A stretch of DNA of 64,000 bases from Tolypocladium sp. Sup5 PDA-1 (GCA_000750105.3 JPHH03000003.1:310001-374000), one strand, 5' to 3'; shown: positions 1 to 12,587, counted from the first letter of the stretch. The notes: generated from the sequence alone by a model not told the origin. Numbers and translations: made by a program.

Positions 1-537
1 ACGCGACGACTGGGACCCATGTCTGCCATGAGGAGACCACAGCTCGGCGGCCTCAACGGCCCCGATCAAGGTCCGGATGTCTACGAAACCCTCGACAAGG
101 GTCTCGAGTTTGTACAGAGCACCTGCGAGCACGGTGCCCATCAATTCCTGAGAGATGCGGACTGTGAGGACGAGATCAAAAAGATCCGAGCGCGGATGAA
201 CGAAGTGCTGGCAACGGCGAAGAAGGAGATGGAGCGCGTCGAGCGAGAAGAACCAGAACTCGCTAAAGAACCCGGGGACGTGGGGAAACCTCGAGCCCGG
301 CGCCCGATCAGCATCAGGAGAGACATGTCTGCCGGCAACAAGGGCGGCTTTGAGTCGGGGAAAGCAGCCCGTTTGGAATTGGAAGCGACGGCGTTGGACC
401 AGGAAAAGACCAACGTCATCGAGGCTGTGAATACGCTCGAGGTCGATACCAACCCGGACACAGACGAGAGTCTTGATACGGTGATGCCAGAACTGCAGTA
501 TCGGTCAACGCGGTACATGCGCAGTCGGGCTGGTTGA
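1..537 (+). CDS. C-terminal part of an unrecognised protein, cut by the window edge
   Basis: An open frame runs from the first base to a TGA at 535-537. An ATG lies at 19, but the frame is also open before it (codons for T R R L G P), so the gene probably starts outside the window. The visible protein of about 172-178 residues is charged and looks helical in its middle (many K, E and R around residues 40-85, possible coiled coil). It ends in a basic tail, RYMRSRAG. I do not recognise the family. A subunit of a chromosome or kinetochore complex was considered, but no motif supports it. The length, the charge pattern and the position beside VPS15 favour a real gene. Confidence 0.5.
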   Translation, partial: TRRLGPMSAMRRPQLGGLNGPDQGPDVYETLDKGLEFVQSTCEHGAHQFLRDADCEDEIKKIRARMNEVLATAKKEMERVEREEPELAKEPGDVGKPRARRPISIRRDMSAGNKGGFESGKAARLELEATALDQEKTNVIEAVNTLEVDTNPDTDESLDTVMPELQYRSTRYMRSRAG

Positions 538-1640
538 GTCCAGCGCCGCCGTGAGCCGACGACCACGACGCCAGCAGCAGGTCCATCATCGCGCTCACAA
601 ACGCCATCATCAGATACAATGATACAACCCGCATATCCCGACGTGCAGTGCAGTCTCCAGGTTGCACGGGTCAGCTACATGGGGAATCCGTCAGGTATTC
701 GTCGCATGGTCGGCTCACCTCGCGGCGGAATTGGCATTTGCAGCAGAAGCAAAAAGGACAAACCAAAAGAAGAGGGCAGATTGGTGTCTTGTTTTAAGGG
801 ACATAGCGGCATGGGGTCTGGTTATTAGCATTTTGTTTGAGCAGGCATCGACACGAAGTTTATGACAGGAAAGCAAATGGATGGAGTATAGGGCTGGACA
901 CGGCCATTTTCGCCATTTTCGTTGCAGCAGGATACCTATTGGGCAATTTTACATAGCCAGGATACGCACAGCTTCCCGGAACCGGCTGGCTATGGAAATT
1001 ATACGCTTTTGATAACATAGGTACTCTTGACAGCTGCAGCTCTGTGCGGTGACGCGACATTGCATCGTCGCCAAGGCTTGCGTGGCGGGGCATCGCCACA
1101 ACTGCCAGCCTGGGAGCTTCGTAAATATGCTTGACATGCGAAAGAGCTGCAGCATGGCTAAGAAGTGTTACCCGACCTCAGACGCCTCCAAGCGACTGAA
1201 CCACATGTGACCGTGGATTCATGTATGTGCGAAATATCCAGGCAGTGCCATCACAGCAGCTGCCTGCATCAGTGGTTGACAGTGGCGTGTGGTGTCATGT
1301 AGTCCATCTGCAGCCAATGAGTGAGGAGGGAGGAGGGACCCACATCGGCGTGAAGGCGACCGCCAGTGCCGTGGAAGTGACATACAGCTTGTAACTTAAC
1401 TTACTTGCTGACCTCCCAGGCGCATGGCGTCAACACCCAGCAGCCAAGCGACCTTCACTAAATCACATCTCGACGCTTTAGACTTTCTCCCAACGCCTGG
1501 AGCCATACATTTACCCCTCGATCTGCCTGGCGCCCGGCTTGTGCTGCGACTGTCGCGTTCCAAAATGACGGCGGGCTCCTCTTCCTTGGAACCATAGCTG
1601 CTAGGATTCCAGCTACCTGCGGCCTCGTCCACCGACAGCA
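538..1640. other. Intergenic: 3' flank of the left-edge gene and promoter of VPS15
   Basis: No convincing gene was found. Short open frames here lack family resemblance and splice support. The last 250 bases before the VPS15 ATG are C/T-rich on the plus strand, as in many fungal promoters and leaders. Confidence 0.6.
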
Positions 1641-4600
1641 ATGGGTCAGGGCTTCTCTCTTGCGACGCCGTCCGCCGGCTCAGCTGGCATAGACGTTGCG
1701 CAGCTGCAGGATGTGCAGTACGAGAGGAGCATCGGGAACGCGCGGTTCATGAAAAGCATCCGCGGCCGGCACGAAAACGGCCTCGTACTCGTCAAGGTCC
1801 TGGTCAAGCCGTACGCAGAAGTCAATCTCGAGGAATACAAGAAGCAGATCATCAGTGAGGGGCCAGAAGAATGACTCCAGCGGCATTTGCAGCCGTGCTA
1901 ACAGGTTTCCAGAGCAGCGAAAGGCCTTGGCCGACGTGCCCAACGCCCTGGGCTTCCAGCGCATCATCGAAACCGAGACGAACGGCTACCTCGTCCGGCA
2001 GTTCCACTACAGCTCCCTCTACGATCGACTGAGCACCCGCCCGTTCCTCGAGGACATCGAGAAGAAGTGGCTTGCGTTCCAACTGCTGTGCGCCCTGCGC
2101 GACTGCCATGCCCGCGACATCTACCATGGCGACATCAAAGCCCAGAACGTGCTGGTCACCTCCTGGAACTGGCTGTACCTGACCGATTTCTCGTCCCCCT
2201 ACAAGCCAGTCTTGCTACCCGATGACAACCCCGGAGACTTTTCATACTTCTTCGACACGTCAGGACGGCGGACGTGCTACATTGCCCCCGAGCGATTCTA
2301 TGCCGCCGGCGAAACCCCCCCACCCAAGGCCAAGATGACGTGGGCCATGGACATCTTCAGTGTAGGCTGCGTGATTGCGCAAATGTTTCTAGAGTCCGAA
2401 ATCTTCAGCCTCGCCCAGCTGTACAAGTATCGCCGGGGCGAGTACGACCCGGTCATCACGCACCTGAGCGTCATATCCGACAAGGACGTCCGCGACATGA
2501 TCGCGCACATGATTCAACTAGACCCCGAGAAGCGCTACTCAGCCGACCAGTATCTGGAATTTTGGAAGGGAAAGGTGTTCCCGAGCTACTTTTACAACTT
2601 CTTGCATCAGTACATGGAGCTCATCACCGACCCGTCTTCTGGCAACAGCCCCATGTCCGGGTCGCAGAAGAACATGGGCGAGTCGGACGACCGGATAGAC
2701 CGGGTGTTCTATGACTTTGACAAGATCTCCTACTTCCTCGGCTATCAACCTGAGAAGCGGATATCGGGAGCAGTGCCTTTGTCTTCGCGCCTGGGCCTGG
2801 GCCACTTTCCGGTTCGCTTGAGCATCGCAAACCACGAACACTCCGTCTCAGCGGATCTCGAGCCGCCGGAAGATGACGGCACTCTAATATTCCTCACATT
2901 GATCGTTTCGTCAATGAGAACCACGGCCAGGGCTTCCTCGAGGGTGCGAGCCTGCGACGTCTTGTTGGCCTTTGCGGAGAGACTCACAGACGAAGCCAAG
3001 TTGGACAGAGTCTTGCCGTACCTCATGACGCTCTTGCGCAAGGAGGAAACGGATGTCGTTATTGTGTCCGCTATCCGCACGATCACCCAACTTCTTCAGC
3101 TTGTGCGCATGCCAACCCCGATCAACTCACATGTTCTGGTGGAATATGTTTTGCCGCGAATGGAGATTGCATTGGGCTCGAGGTCCCGGATAGCAAGCCC
3201 CCTGGTGAGAGCGACCTATGCATCGTGCCTGGGGAGCCTTGCCACGACAGGCCAGCGATTTTTAGAGATTGCATCCAGTCTCAGAGCTGACGGCTCGATG
3301 CCCATGACGGACCCGGAAGTGGAGGCCGAAAACGGCGCCGGCGCAAACTTCGAAAGCGTCTTCGATAATGCCGGCAGAGAGCTTTTTGAAATCCTGGAAA
3401 GCCATACCAACCAGTTGGTGGAGGACCCAGACGTCCACGTCCGTCGCGCGTTCCTGGCATCAGTGCCAGAACTCTGCATGTTCTTCCAGGAGCATTCCAA
3501 TGACATCTTACTCACACACCTCAACACCTACCTCAACGACCGCAACTGGACGCTCAAGTGTGCTTTTTTCGACACCATCGTTGGAATCGCAACCTTCATC
3601 GGGAGCACCAGCCTCGAGGAGTTCATGCTTCCACTCATGGTCCAAGCTCTGGCAGACACGGAGGAGTTTGTGGTGCAAGCTGCGTTGCACTCCCTCGCGC
3701 AGCTCGCAGGCCTTGGCCTCTTGTCGAGACCCAAGATCTGGGAACTTGCGGATCTGGTGGGTAGGTTCACCATGCATCCCAACATCTGGATACGAGAATC
3801 TGCGGCGGAGTTCCTGTCCATGTCGGCCAAGTTCCTGGTGTTCGCGGATGTAAAATGCATCCTGATGCCACTGATGCAACCATACCTGAAAGTTGCAGTT
3901 CTTCCCGAATTTTCTGAGCTCGGCGTGCTCGACGCTCTGAAGAAGCCGCTGTCTCGAGCTGTATTTGAGCAGGCTATTACCTGGGCCTCGCAAACTGACC
4001 GAGGGGTCTTCTGGAAGCCCCTGCAGAAACTGCGCTCGCTGACCCTTGGGTCAAGTGGGAGCTTGGCTGCCAGACCGTCCAAGGATTTGAACGTCACTTC
4101 AATGAGCAAGACTGTTCGCAACGAGGAAGATGAGCAGTGGTTTGAGAAGCTAAGAAATCTCGGACTGAAGCCGGAGGACGAAGTCAAGCTTCTGGCTCTT
4201 CGAGAATTTATCTGGCGCTTGAGCAAGATCAAGGCGCGGGATTCTTCAACCGGAGAAGTTAGCATGCCGACAGGGCTTGTTTCTTTGACAGGCCTAGGCG
4301 TTACACCTCAAACGGTGTTCTTTAACGATGCTCCTCTCAAGGACCCTACAATCGTGCCGGACCTTGACTCCCCGCCCGGCCCATACACCATTGCGGATGC
4401 ACTGCTGGATGCCTCGATGACTATCGACGACTCAATTGGCAAGAGAAGACGCGCGGCACTGAATTCCCAAGTGAATCGAGTCCACAGCGTCGGCCCTCGG
4501 CCATCGCAGACGACGAGGCGCCTCTTGTCGCCGGAAGACAGTGAAAGGGCGAGCTCGAGACACTCCAGGAGAGGGTCGTCCATCAGCCGAGGAGCTGGTG

Positions 4601-6321
4601 CTGGTGACGACGAAATGTCTGTCCGTGATGGACCCTATTCGACCAGGAGGGGAATTCGACACCAGGCAAGCGCGCTGAGCCTGCTTGATCGCAAGGACGG
4701 CAGCAAATCGGCAGCGGAGACTGGAACCAGTGATACCAACGCCTTTGGAGAAGTTGAAGGACCATTCGTTCAAGGATCACCGGCGCCGCCAGCTCCGATG
4801 CGTGAAAATGACGAACGAGCGGTCGCTCCGAAGCAGTCGAGGCATAGCTACGAAGGAACCGATCCAAACATTCAGCGGATGTTGGACCAGATGTATATCG
4901 ACAACTTCCCTCGCGACGTCTTGGACTTTGGGCCCCTGGTACAGCCCATTTCTATTGCCAAGAACAGAGTCGTCAATGTCCAACCAGGAGACTCCCAATG
5001 GAAGCCGGAGGGCCATCTAGTGGCGACATTTGGGGAACACAGGGGCCCTATCAACCGGGTTGTCGCGTCTCCAGACCACATCTTTTTCATCACTGGCGGC
5101 GGCGACGGTACTGTCAAGGTTTGGGACACGGCAAGACTGGAGCGCAACATAACACACCGCTCCAGGCAATCGCACAGGCACGCCGAAGGCGCTCGTGTTC
5201 TTGCCCTGTGTTTTGTGGAAAACTCTCACTGCTTCGTCAGCTGTGCCACTGATGGGAGCGTTCATGTGGTCAAGGTTGACACAGTCTCTGCAAGCGGCGT
5301 CATTAGGTATGGCAAGTTGCGGCTGGTGCGGGAGTACCAACTCCCAGAAGACGAGTTTGCAGTGTGGTGCGAGCACTTCAGACAAGAGACAACGTCGGTT
5401 CTGATACTTGCAACAAACCGATCGAGAATTCTGGGCATCGACTTGAGGACAATGACGGTTCTGTACGAGTTGGAGAATCCGGTCCATCACGGGACACCGA
5501 CCTGCTTCTGCGTGGATAAGAGACGGAACTGGCTTTGTCTTGGGACTTCTCACGGCGTAGTTGACCTGTGGGATCTCCGATTCAAGATGAGGCTCAGGGG
5601 CTGGGGCGTGCCCGGGAAGAGCTCCATCTACCGCATGTGCATCCATCCGACCAAGGGCCGCGGCAAATGGGTGTGTGTATCTGGGGGAACAGGCCAGGGC
5701 GAAGTAACGGTCTGGGACCTCGAAAAGACGGCTTGCAGGGAGGTCTACCGCACCAATGGAAACAAGGACGGCCCAAAGGGATACAGCGCATGGGACGTGG
5801 ACGGGGACAAACCCGAGGGCATGCTCGGCCGCTTTGCCACGAACCTCGAGAGCAGCGACACGGCAAACGCAGACCGAGGAGTGCGAGCTATGGTTGTCGG
5901 GACGGGAGCGGCAGAAGATTCTCGCGACGTCCGCCATGCGTACATTGTCACGGGAGGATCTGACAAGAAGCTACGTTTCTGGGACATCTCGCGGATCGAG
6001 AGCTCGTGCGTCTACAGCGGCCTGCAGCCGGAGGAGCCTCAACCGACCTACACGGCCAGCCATCCCAGCACAGGCGTCACTCTGAACACGGAAAAGGCGG
6101 CAAGACATGCGGCATCTGGAGCTAATGGCGGCAGCAACGCCGGGGCAAAGGGCAAGAATCCCGCGAGCGCACGGCCTCCGCGCTCGACGGTGATCTCCAT
6201 GCAGCAACAGCAGCTGCTTCAGTCGCATATGGATGCCGTCTTGGACGTGGTGCTCCTGGAGTATCCGTATACGATGAGCGTCTCAGTAGACCGGTCTGGC
6301 GTGGTGTTTGTGTTCCAGTAG
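1641..6321 (+). CDS. vps15: VPS15 regulatory protein kinase of the class III PI3-kinase complex
   Basis: Exons are 1641-1854 and 1913-6321, giving 1,540 residues. The 58-base intron (GTGAGG donor, CTAAC branch, CCAG acceptor) restores the sequence KKQIIKQRKALADVPNALGF. The protein begins MGQG, a fit for N-myristoylation, which anchors Vps15 to membranes. The kinase domain has HGDIKAQN at about residue 143 (catalytic D145) and DFS in place of DFG, a known family feature. HEAT-like repeats follow at roughly residues 400-780, then a Ser-rich linker, then WD40 repeats from about 1110 to the end (GGGDGTVKVWD, GGSDKKLRFWD). Family knowledge: Vps15 holds Vps34 and works in endosomal sorting and autophagy. 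The order of domains and the length match the family well. Confidence 0.96.
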
Positions 6322-6878
6322 GTCTGGCACAGCGGGGGCGACGGCGGTGATGCTGACGGGTTAGAGGCGCCTTTGGGTGCGGCTGAGCTACTGGGTTCGA
6401 CCATGGTGGAGTCGGGCATGATAGACGTGGGCGAGTCAATAATGTTTGAGTAGAATACCATACCGGAATGGCGGGAATGGCGGGAATGGCGTCGTATGAA
6501 TAATTCTCTCTGAAGTATCATATATGTAGCTATGGCCTTGGAAACAGTGATTGTAAGTTAACTTAGGCAAGGGTAGTGTGGCGCACCAACTGCATCCGTG
6601 GCTTGACTGACCTGGTCTTGCTGGTGTGCTTCGTAGCGCTGCATGGAGCTAAAATTTCCCCTCCGCCGCCTCGCCCAAGATTCTCAGCCTTGTCCACCTC
6701 GAAACCACAACCACACACTCCCATCGACCAACGAACGACACGCCCCCAAACCGCAACACCTCCTCTGCGGGTGCCCGGCGCGACTCTCTACTAGGCGGCT
6801 TCATTTTCCACGTCTACAGACAACCCGAAGCGACCGACGACCGACGACGCTGCAGCCACGAGGTAACGATCCGCCGCG
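6322..6878. other. Intergenic: VPS15 3' flank and U2A' promoter, with a 9-base triple repeat
   Basis: No gene was seen. At 6465-6491 the unit GGAATGGCG occurs three times in exact tandem. The last 200 bases are rich in C and A, consistent with a leader. Confidence 0.6.
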
Positions 6879-7909
6879 ATGAGGCTCACCGCGGAGCTCA
6901 TCCAGGATTCCCTGTCCTATCTCAATCCGCTCAAGGAGCGCGAGCTTGATCTCCGAGGTGCGTTTGAAAAGAACAGATACTACACGCGTTTGATCTTCCC
7001 AAAGAGCTAGAGTTGATACAAACATTTCCGTCTTTCGCGCGAACAGGACAGAGAATCCCTGCCATTGAGAATCTTGGTGTCGCCGGCGTGAGTATCCTCC
7101 CTACCCTGTCCTCTCCCCTGTATGTACCCTCGGTCGCTGACGCTTGGCCCCCCATGCCCCCAGCCTCACGATGCCATCGACTTCACCGACAATGACATCC
7201 AGGTCCTCGGCAACTTCCCGCTGTCACCCCGCCTAAGAACCCTCCTGCTGGCGCGCAACCGCGTCGCGAGCATTCAGCCCGGCCTGGTCAAAGCGGTGCC
7301 GAACCTGAAGCACCTGGTGCTGGCGTCGAACAACCTGACAGAGCTGGCGGATCTGGACGTGCTGGGCGTGTTCCCGCGCCTGACCCACCTGGTGCTCGCG
7401 GACAACCCCGTCACGAAGAAGGATGTGAGTGCTACGAACATCCCCAAAGCAGCAGGCGGGCGCCTCGGGCTGGATGAGTTTGTTGATGTTTGTCGTACAG
7501 CATTACCGCTACTGGGTCCTCTGGCGATGTCCTACGCTGCGGTTCCTCGACTACGAAAAGGTCAAGCAAGCCGAGAGAGAGCAGGGCCGAGAACTGTTTG
7601 GCACAGTAGAGGAGCCGACGGCGCTGGTTGCCCAGGCAAGCCATCCCAGCCACTTGTATCTTCAAGGAACGTGCGTGCTAATTCTCCGAACAGATCATGG
7701 CCAGAAAGTCAAAGTCGCTCGAGACCTCGGTCAACGGCTCGGCGGCGCCGTCGAAGCTTTCGCGGATAAAGCTCACCGACGAGGAGAAGCAGCGGTTACA
7801 GGACAAGATCAAAAAGGCAACGAGCCTGCAGGAGATTTACGCGCTGGAGAAGGAGCTGAGCGAGGGACGGGTGCCGGCCGGAGTCCAGGGCGATGCTATG
7901 GAGGAGTGA
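6879..7909 (+). CDS. lea1: U2 snRNP component A' (Lea1), leucine-rich repeat protein
   Basis: Five exons: 6879-6957, 7047-7087, 7164-7424, 7501-7635 and 7694-7909, giving 243 residues. It begins MRLTAELIQDSLSYLNPL and runs into ELDLRGQRIPAIENLG, the hallmark start of U2A'. Leucine-rich repeats follow (LRTLLLARNRV, LKHLVLASNNLTEL, LTHLVLADNPV), then the cap segment HYRYWVLWRCPTLRFLDYEKV. The C-terminal part is basic and helical (IKLTDEEKQRLQDKI). Family knowledge: U2A' binds U2 B'' and U2 snRNA stem-loop IV in the spliceosome. The last intron (7636-7693) begins with GC, not GT; only this choice keeps the frame from VAQ into IMARKSKS, and a GTGCTAAT branch lies just before its acceptor. The other three introns are 89, 76 and 76 bases. 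Confidence 0.93.
7636..7693 (+). other. lea1: GC-AG intron of the U2A' gene
   Basis: The donor reads CAG|GCAAGC and the acceptor GAACAG|ATC. GC-AG introns are a known minor class. The GT sites nearby (GTATCT near 7651, GTGCGT near 7672) give the wrong phase or too short an intron. Confidence 0.8.
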
Positions 7910-8199
7910 GGAGTGAACACGGGGCGGAGGAGATTTCACGATGACCCTTTCCCACATGGCGTGACTCGGTTTGTGTTTGGTTTTAAAAGCCTCTGGTCGG
8001 GGTCGGGGAATTGCAGTTTCCTTTGGTGGTACTTGTCCCAGCCCCAGGCACTGCTGGGCGCAAAATACAAATGCAATGGTTGCCATACTCATCGTGATCA
8101 TTCCTCCCTACGCGTCCAGTCCTCCCCATGTTCCCACAATGGTCGTGGAGACAAGTAATTCAGCAGCCCCCTCCCGGCGTGTCTACATAATTCCGGCTC

Positions 8200-8975
8200 C
8201 TAGCCCGACATTTGCACGTCGCCATCGTGGGATGACCCTCCCGCGGCCGCCTGCCTCATCTCGAGCTCGAGCTGCGAGCTGGGGTCGTCGGCCCCGTCGG
8301 CCCTATCGTCGACGCGCAGCGGCACGCTGAACGCGGCGCCCTCGCCGTTGACGATGCGGGCCTTGCCGCCGGCGCCGTTGGCCATGGGGGACACTGCGTG
8401 CGAGGAGGCAGGTCGGTCCTCGGCCGACTTATCGCCGCGGAGGCGGGCCTGCGTTGCCTTGGCCGAGGCCTTGACCTTCTTCAGCGGCACGGTCTTGGGA
8501 ACGACGTCCTCCAGGAATTCGAGGCTGTCTTGGTGGGAGACGGCGCTGGCTGGTGGGAGATGTCAGATAACGGAGAATCTTCGACGGGAGGGGGTGAGGG
8601 GTGTTGGCGAGCGTTGCTTACCGACGTCCTTGTACTGGATGTTGCGCCGGGGCTTTCGCTCTGTCCTTGCCTGCGTATGGGCCGCGTCTGCGAGGTGCTG
8701 GATAAACATCTCCTACGCCAGGTTAGAAGGGGAGGCTTGGGGCAGGGAAGGCCGGAGAATGGACTGACGGCGGCGCATGTGATGATGAAGGCGGCGTTGT
8801 TGGAGCACTTGGCGATTTCAGAGTCTTGATCGATGATCTTCTTGACTCTCGTCACTGAGGCAGAAGAGGGTTAGAGAAGTGGATGTGGATGGGATAGTGA
8901 CTGGAACTCACATGGGAGTTGGTTGTGCCCCGTGGCCTCCTTTCGGGGAGGGATGGCGGCGGTGTTGTAAGGCAT
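8200..8975 (-). CDS. dpb3: Histone-fold subunit of DNA polymerase epsilon (Dpb3-like, CBF/NF-Y fold)
   Basis: Four exons on the minus strand: 8912-8975, 8769-8854, 8622-8712 and 8200-8549, giving 196 residues. The joined N-terminus reads MPYNTAAIPPRKEATGHNQ, then LPLTRVKKIIDQDSEIAKCS, NNAAFIITCAAEMFIQHLAD, the helices of a histone fold. ERKPRRNIQYKDVASAVS and LEFLEDVVPKTVPLKKVK complete it. The tail is acidic and low in complexity. Family knowledge: such proteins pair with a second histone-fold subunit (Dpb4) in polymerase epsilon and, in some organisms, in chromatin remodelling complexes such as CHRAC. The exact complex cannot be told from one subunit. The three introns are 56-72 bases. The gene converges on U2A' with 290 bases between stop codons. 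Confidence 0.87.
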
Positions 8976-9856
8976 GATGAGCGGATGGTGAGACGGGTTG
9001 GATGTGTGGCAGAGGGAAGATCTGGGCTCAATCTTAGCGGTCGCCATTGAGAAGTTGGTGTCAGCGCGTGGGCCGGGGTCAGGCTGGGATCAAAGTTGCA
9101 GCACGCGAGGCTGCTATCCAGGGATTCGATGAAACCAGGGGTCACGAACGTCGCTGAACAAAGACGCCGAAAACAGGGGGCAGTGGGCTCATACAGAGGA
9201 AAGGCCCTTTCCACCGCGGCCTTTGGGTAGCTAGACACAGTCGTATCGAGCTGTAGATGCCGGTATCTTGCGTGTGACGTGTCTGAGAAACGAGGTCAGC
9301 GTGGTTGAGCATTTTGGCCTGGTGAGTACGAAGTAGGATGCTACCGTGTGAGTTCCTCGGTCTTTGCCGACTATGCCCTCATCGGCGGGCCCCTGCAAGG
9401 GAAGAATCCAAGTAAAGGGTTGAAGCAACGTGTGCAAAACCTAGGTCCCCGTTTGTGACAATGTTGCGGGTGTAGATGTCGATGATAATAATAGCGCCTG
9501 GCATAAAGGTTTGAAATAGACGTGGCGCCGAGGTGGACGCGAGCGAGGTGTTAATGGGCCTTTCTTTACCACTATAAACGCGGTCCTCACCTCTGAGTCG
9601 CTGTGGCTTGGACTGTGGCACCCGACTGCTAATTGGAACGTACGGAGTACCTATCAAGCGTATGTAATACCGGCGGTCCCACCAACAGCTACTGGCAGCT
9701 TGCGACATCACCATTGACAGCCTACGAACCTCACCATCGACGTCGCTCGCGCAGCTCCGTGCCCATCGAGTCGCAAACGCCTGCGTCATTCAGCGCGTAT
9801 CGCGGCAGCTAGGACAAAGCGACCCGACCCGTCACAATGGTCTGCCGGCCAGAACC
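8976..9856. other. Divergent promoter region between dpb3 and the chloride channel gene
   Basis: No gene is supported. A CGTACGGAGTAC motif lies at 9639-9650, one of several similar copies in the window. The open frames here are short and lack protein-like composition. Confidence 0.6.
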
Positions 9857-12587
9857 ATGAATCCCCGATCCACGTCATTCAGCCGGAGCCCGCATCTGGT
9901 CCGTCGGCCGTCCATCACCTCGCGCCTGTCCTTTGCCGTGTCCAGCGTCGAGCAGGGTGAGGCTACCGTCGAGCCTCCGCTCGGGGAGGTCCAGATTGAA
10001 GAGGAGATAGCTGAGATTAAACGATATGAGGTAATGCGCCCGCAATCCAGCTGCCCGCGTGGGATTGCGCGCTGACATCGACGTAGGACTTTACGACGAT
10101 AGGTATGATCCATCACAGCCGTCCGCCGAACGACCGCCCCCGAGCGGCCGAGCGCGTACTGACCTCGATCGATAGACTGGGTGCAAGATGCTGCGCGAGA
10201 GCAGGCAAGGCGCAACTCGAGGAGGAAGCGAGCGGCGGGGCTGTACGAGCGCGGCCGGCCGGGCTGGAGATACCGGCTATGGGCGTCTTACGATGCGGCG
10301 CAAGGGTGGATCGTCGTCACCATCATCGGCGCGTCCATCGGACTGAACGCGGCCTTCTTGAACATTGTGACGGAATGGCTGTCTGACATCAAGCTGGGAT
10401 ACTGCACGACGGCGTTCTATCTGAACGAGAACTTCTGCTGCTGGGGAGAAGACAACGGTAAGGCTTCTTCCAGAGGTCGCAAAGGACTGCACTGACGATT
10501 GCAAAGGCTGCCCGCACTGGCATCGCTGGACGGGTTTCGAGCCCCTCAACTACTTCATATACATAATCTTTGCTGTAAGTCGCCTTCTCCACCGCTGGGA
10601 TGTCTGGATCTGACCGCCGCAGACTGTCTTCGCCTTTGTATCCGCCGCGCTCGTCAGGTCCTTTGCGCCATATGCGGCGGGCTCTGGTATATCCGAGATA
10701 AAGTGCATCATTGCGGGCTTCGTCATGAAGGGCTTCCTCGGATTCTGGACCCTGGTCATCAAGTCCGTCTGTCTTCCGTTGGCCATCGCCTCGGGCCTGT
10801 CTGTCGGAAAGGAAGGGCCCAGTGTTCACTACGCTGTCTGCACTGGCAATGTCATCTCCCGGCTGTTTGTCAAGTACCGGAGCAATGCGTCCAAGACGCG
10901 AGAGATACTGAGCGCCTGCGCCGCCGCCGGTGTCGCCGTCGCGTTTGGCAGTCCCATCGGCGGTGTGCTCTTCTCGCTCGAAGAGATGTCCAACCACTTC
11001 CCGCTCAAGACCATGTGGCGGAGTTACTTTTGCGCTCTTGTCGCAACCGCAGTCCTGGCGGCCATGAATCCCTTCAGGACAGGACAGCTGGTCATGTTCC
11101 AGGTCAAGTACGACCGGGACTGGCACTTTTTCGAGATATTCTTCTACATCATCATCGGGATATTCGGTGGCCTCTACGGCGCCTTCGTCATCAAGTGGAA
11201 TCTACGCGCGCAAGCCTTCCGGAGGAAGTACCTCACCAAGTACGCCGTGTTGGAAGCTACGTTACTGGCAGCTGGGACAGCCATCATCGCCTACCCGAAT
11301 GTTTTCCTGAGAATCGACATGACCGAGAGCATGGAGATTCTCTTCCTCGAATGCGAGGGAGCGGAAGACTACCAGGGGCTTTGTGAGCCCGACAAGCGGT
11401 TCTGGAATGTTGTGTCGTTGATCCTCGCAACGGTGCTGAGGGTACTGCTGGTCATCATTTCCTATGGCTGCAAGGTGCCCGCAGGCATTTTCGTTCCGTC
11501 CATGGCCATTGGCGCTTCGTTTGGGCGGACGGTTGGCATCATCGTCCAGGCCATCCACGAGGCCCACCCCGGCAGTGTGTTCTTCTCGGCATGCAAGCCG
11601 GATGAGCCCTGCATTACGCCGGGAACGTACGCCTTCTTGGGGGCAGCGGCGGCACTGAGTGGCATCATGCACATCACAGTGTCCGTGGTTGTCATCATGT
11701 TTGAAATCACCGGCGCACTGACGTACATCCTGCCCACGATGATCGTGGTCGGCGTTACGAAGGCTGTCAGCGACCTGTTCGGCAAGGGAGGCATTGCGGA
11801 CCGGATGATCTGGTTCAACGGCTTCCCCTTCCTAGACAACAAGGAAGACCACAACTTTGGCGTTCCGGTTTCTCAGGTGATGAGGACTTCGGTGGTGTCC
11901 CTCCCTGTCAACGGGATGACACTGGAGGAAATCGAGCAGCTACTGTCCGACGACAAGTACCAGGGATTCCCGATCGTGGAGGACAGCAACTCGAGGACGC
12001 TTGTGGGATACATCGGCGGAACTGAGTTGCGGTACGCCATTGACCGTGTCCGTCGAGAGCGACCGATCAACGGGAGTGCAAAGTGTGTTTTCACGCCTCC
12101 TCCCACGCTGAACCCGGTCACGCCCATCACGCCAACAGTCGCCGTCCATACGGACTCTATGGCGTCGATTTCGCTCGACTTTAGTCGCTATGTCGATGCT
12201 ACGCCTGTGACGGCACACCCACGGCTGCCTCTGGAAACGGTCATGGAGCTGTTCCGCAAGATCGGTCCTCGGGTCATTCTCATCGAGTACCACGGCAAGC
12301 TCACCGGGCTGGTGACGGTCAAGGACTGCCTAAAGTACCAGTTCAAGGTCGAGGCAGCGGAGAGCCCCAAGGACGACCACCACATCCTCGAGGGACAGGA
12401 ACAGCTATGGGGCATCCTCCGCAAAGCAGGCAACTGGGTGTCGGACAAAGTCTCGAGCGTGTCGGGAGGCAGGATACGGCTTAGCGGTCAGTTTGACGAG
12501 GACAGGAACCGGAACAGGGGCGGGGCCATTCTAGACGGCGACGAGGACGTTGGCGACGAAGGCGTGGAGCTGGAAAGCAGGCGCTAG
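9857..12587 (+). CDS. CLC-family voltage-gated chloride channel or Cl-/H+ exchanger with CBS domains
   Basis: Five exons: 9857-10030, 10087-10102, 10176-10457, 10507-10574 and 10623-12587, giving 834 residues. Exon 2 is only 16 bases, yet it restores EIKRYEDFTTIDWVQDAA. CLC signatures are clear: SGISEIKCIIAGFV, GKEGPSVHYA near residue 243 (the gating glutamate of the exchanger type) and GSPIGGVLFSLEE. A set of about ten or more membrane segments is followed by two CBS domains from about residue 597 (VSQVMRTSVVSLPVNGM; LETVMELFRKIGPRVILIEY). Family knowledge: yeast Gef1 and animal ClC-3/4/5 types share GKEGP and act in acidic compartments. I infer a Golgi, endosome or vacuole site. Introns are 56, 73, 49 and 48 bases. 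Confidence 0.93.
10087..10102 (+). other. 16-base micro-exon of the CLC gene
   Basis: Flanked by ACGTAG and GTATGA, it codes for D-F-T-T-I plus one base. Skipping it would shift the frame (16 is not a multiple of three). Confidence 0.8.

Noticed and set aside
5017..5937. 306-codon open frame on the minus strand inside VPS15
   Set aside because: It is antisense to the WD40 region of a certain gene and has no domain; it reflects GC-rich codon use.
9379..9789. 136-codon minus-strand frame between dpb3 and the CLC gene
   Set aside because: Mixed composition with repeated Ser, Ile and Tyr and no motif; it lies in a divergent promoter.
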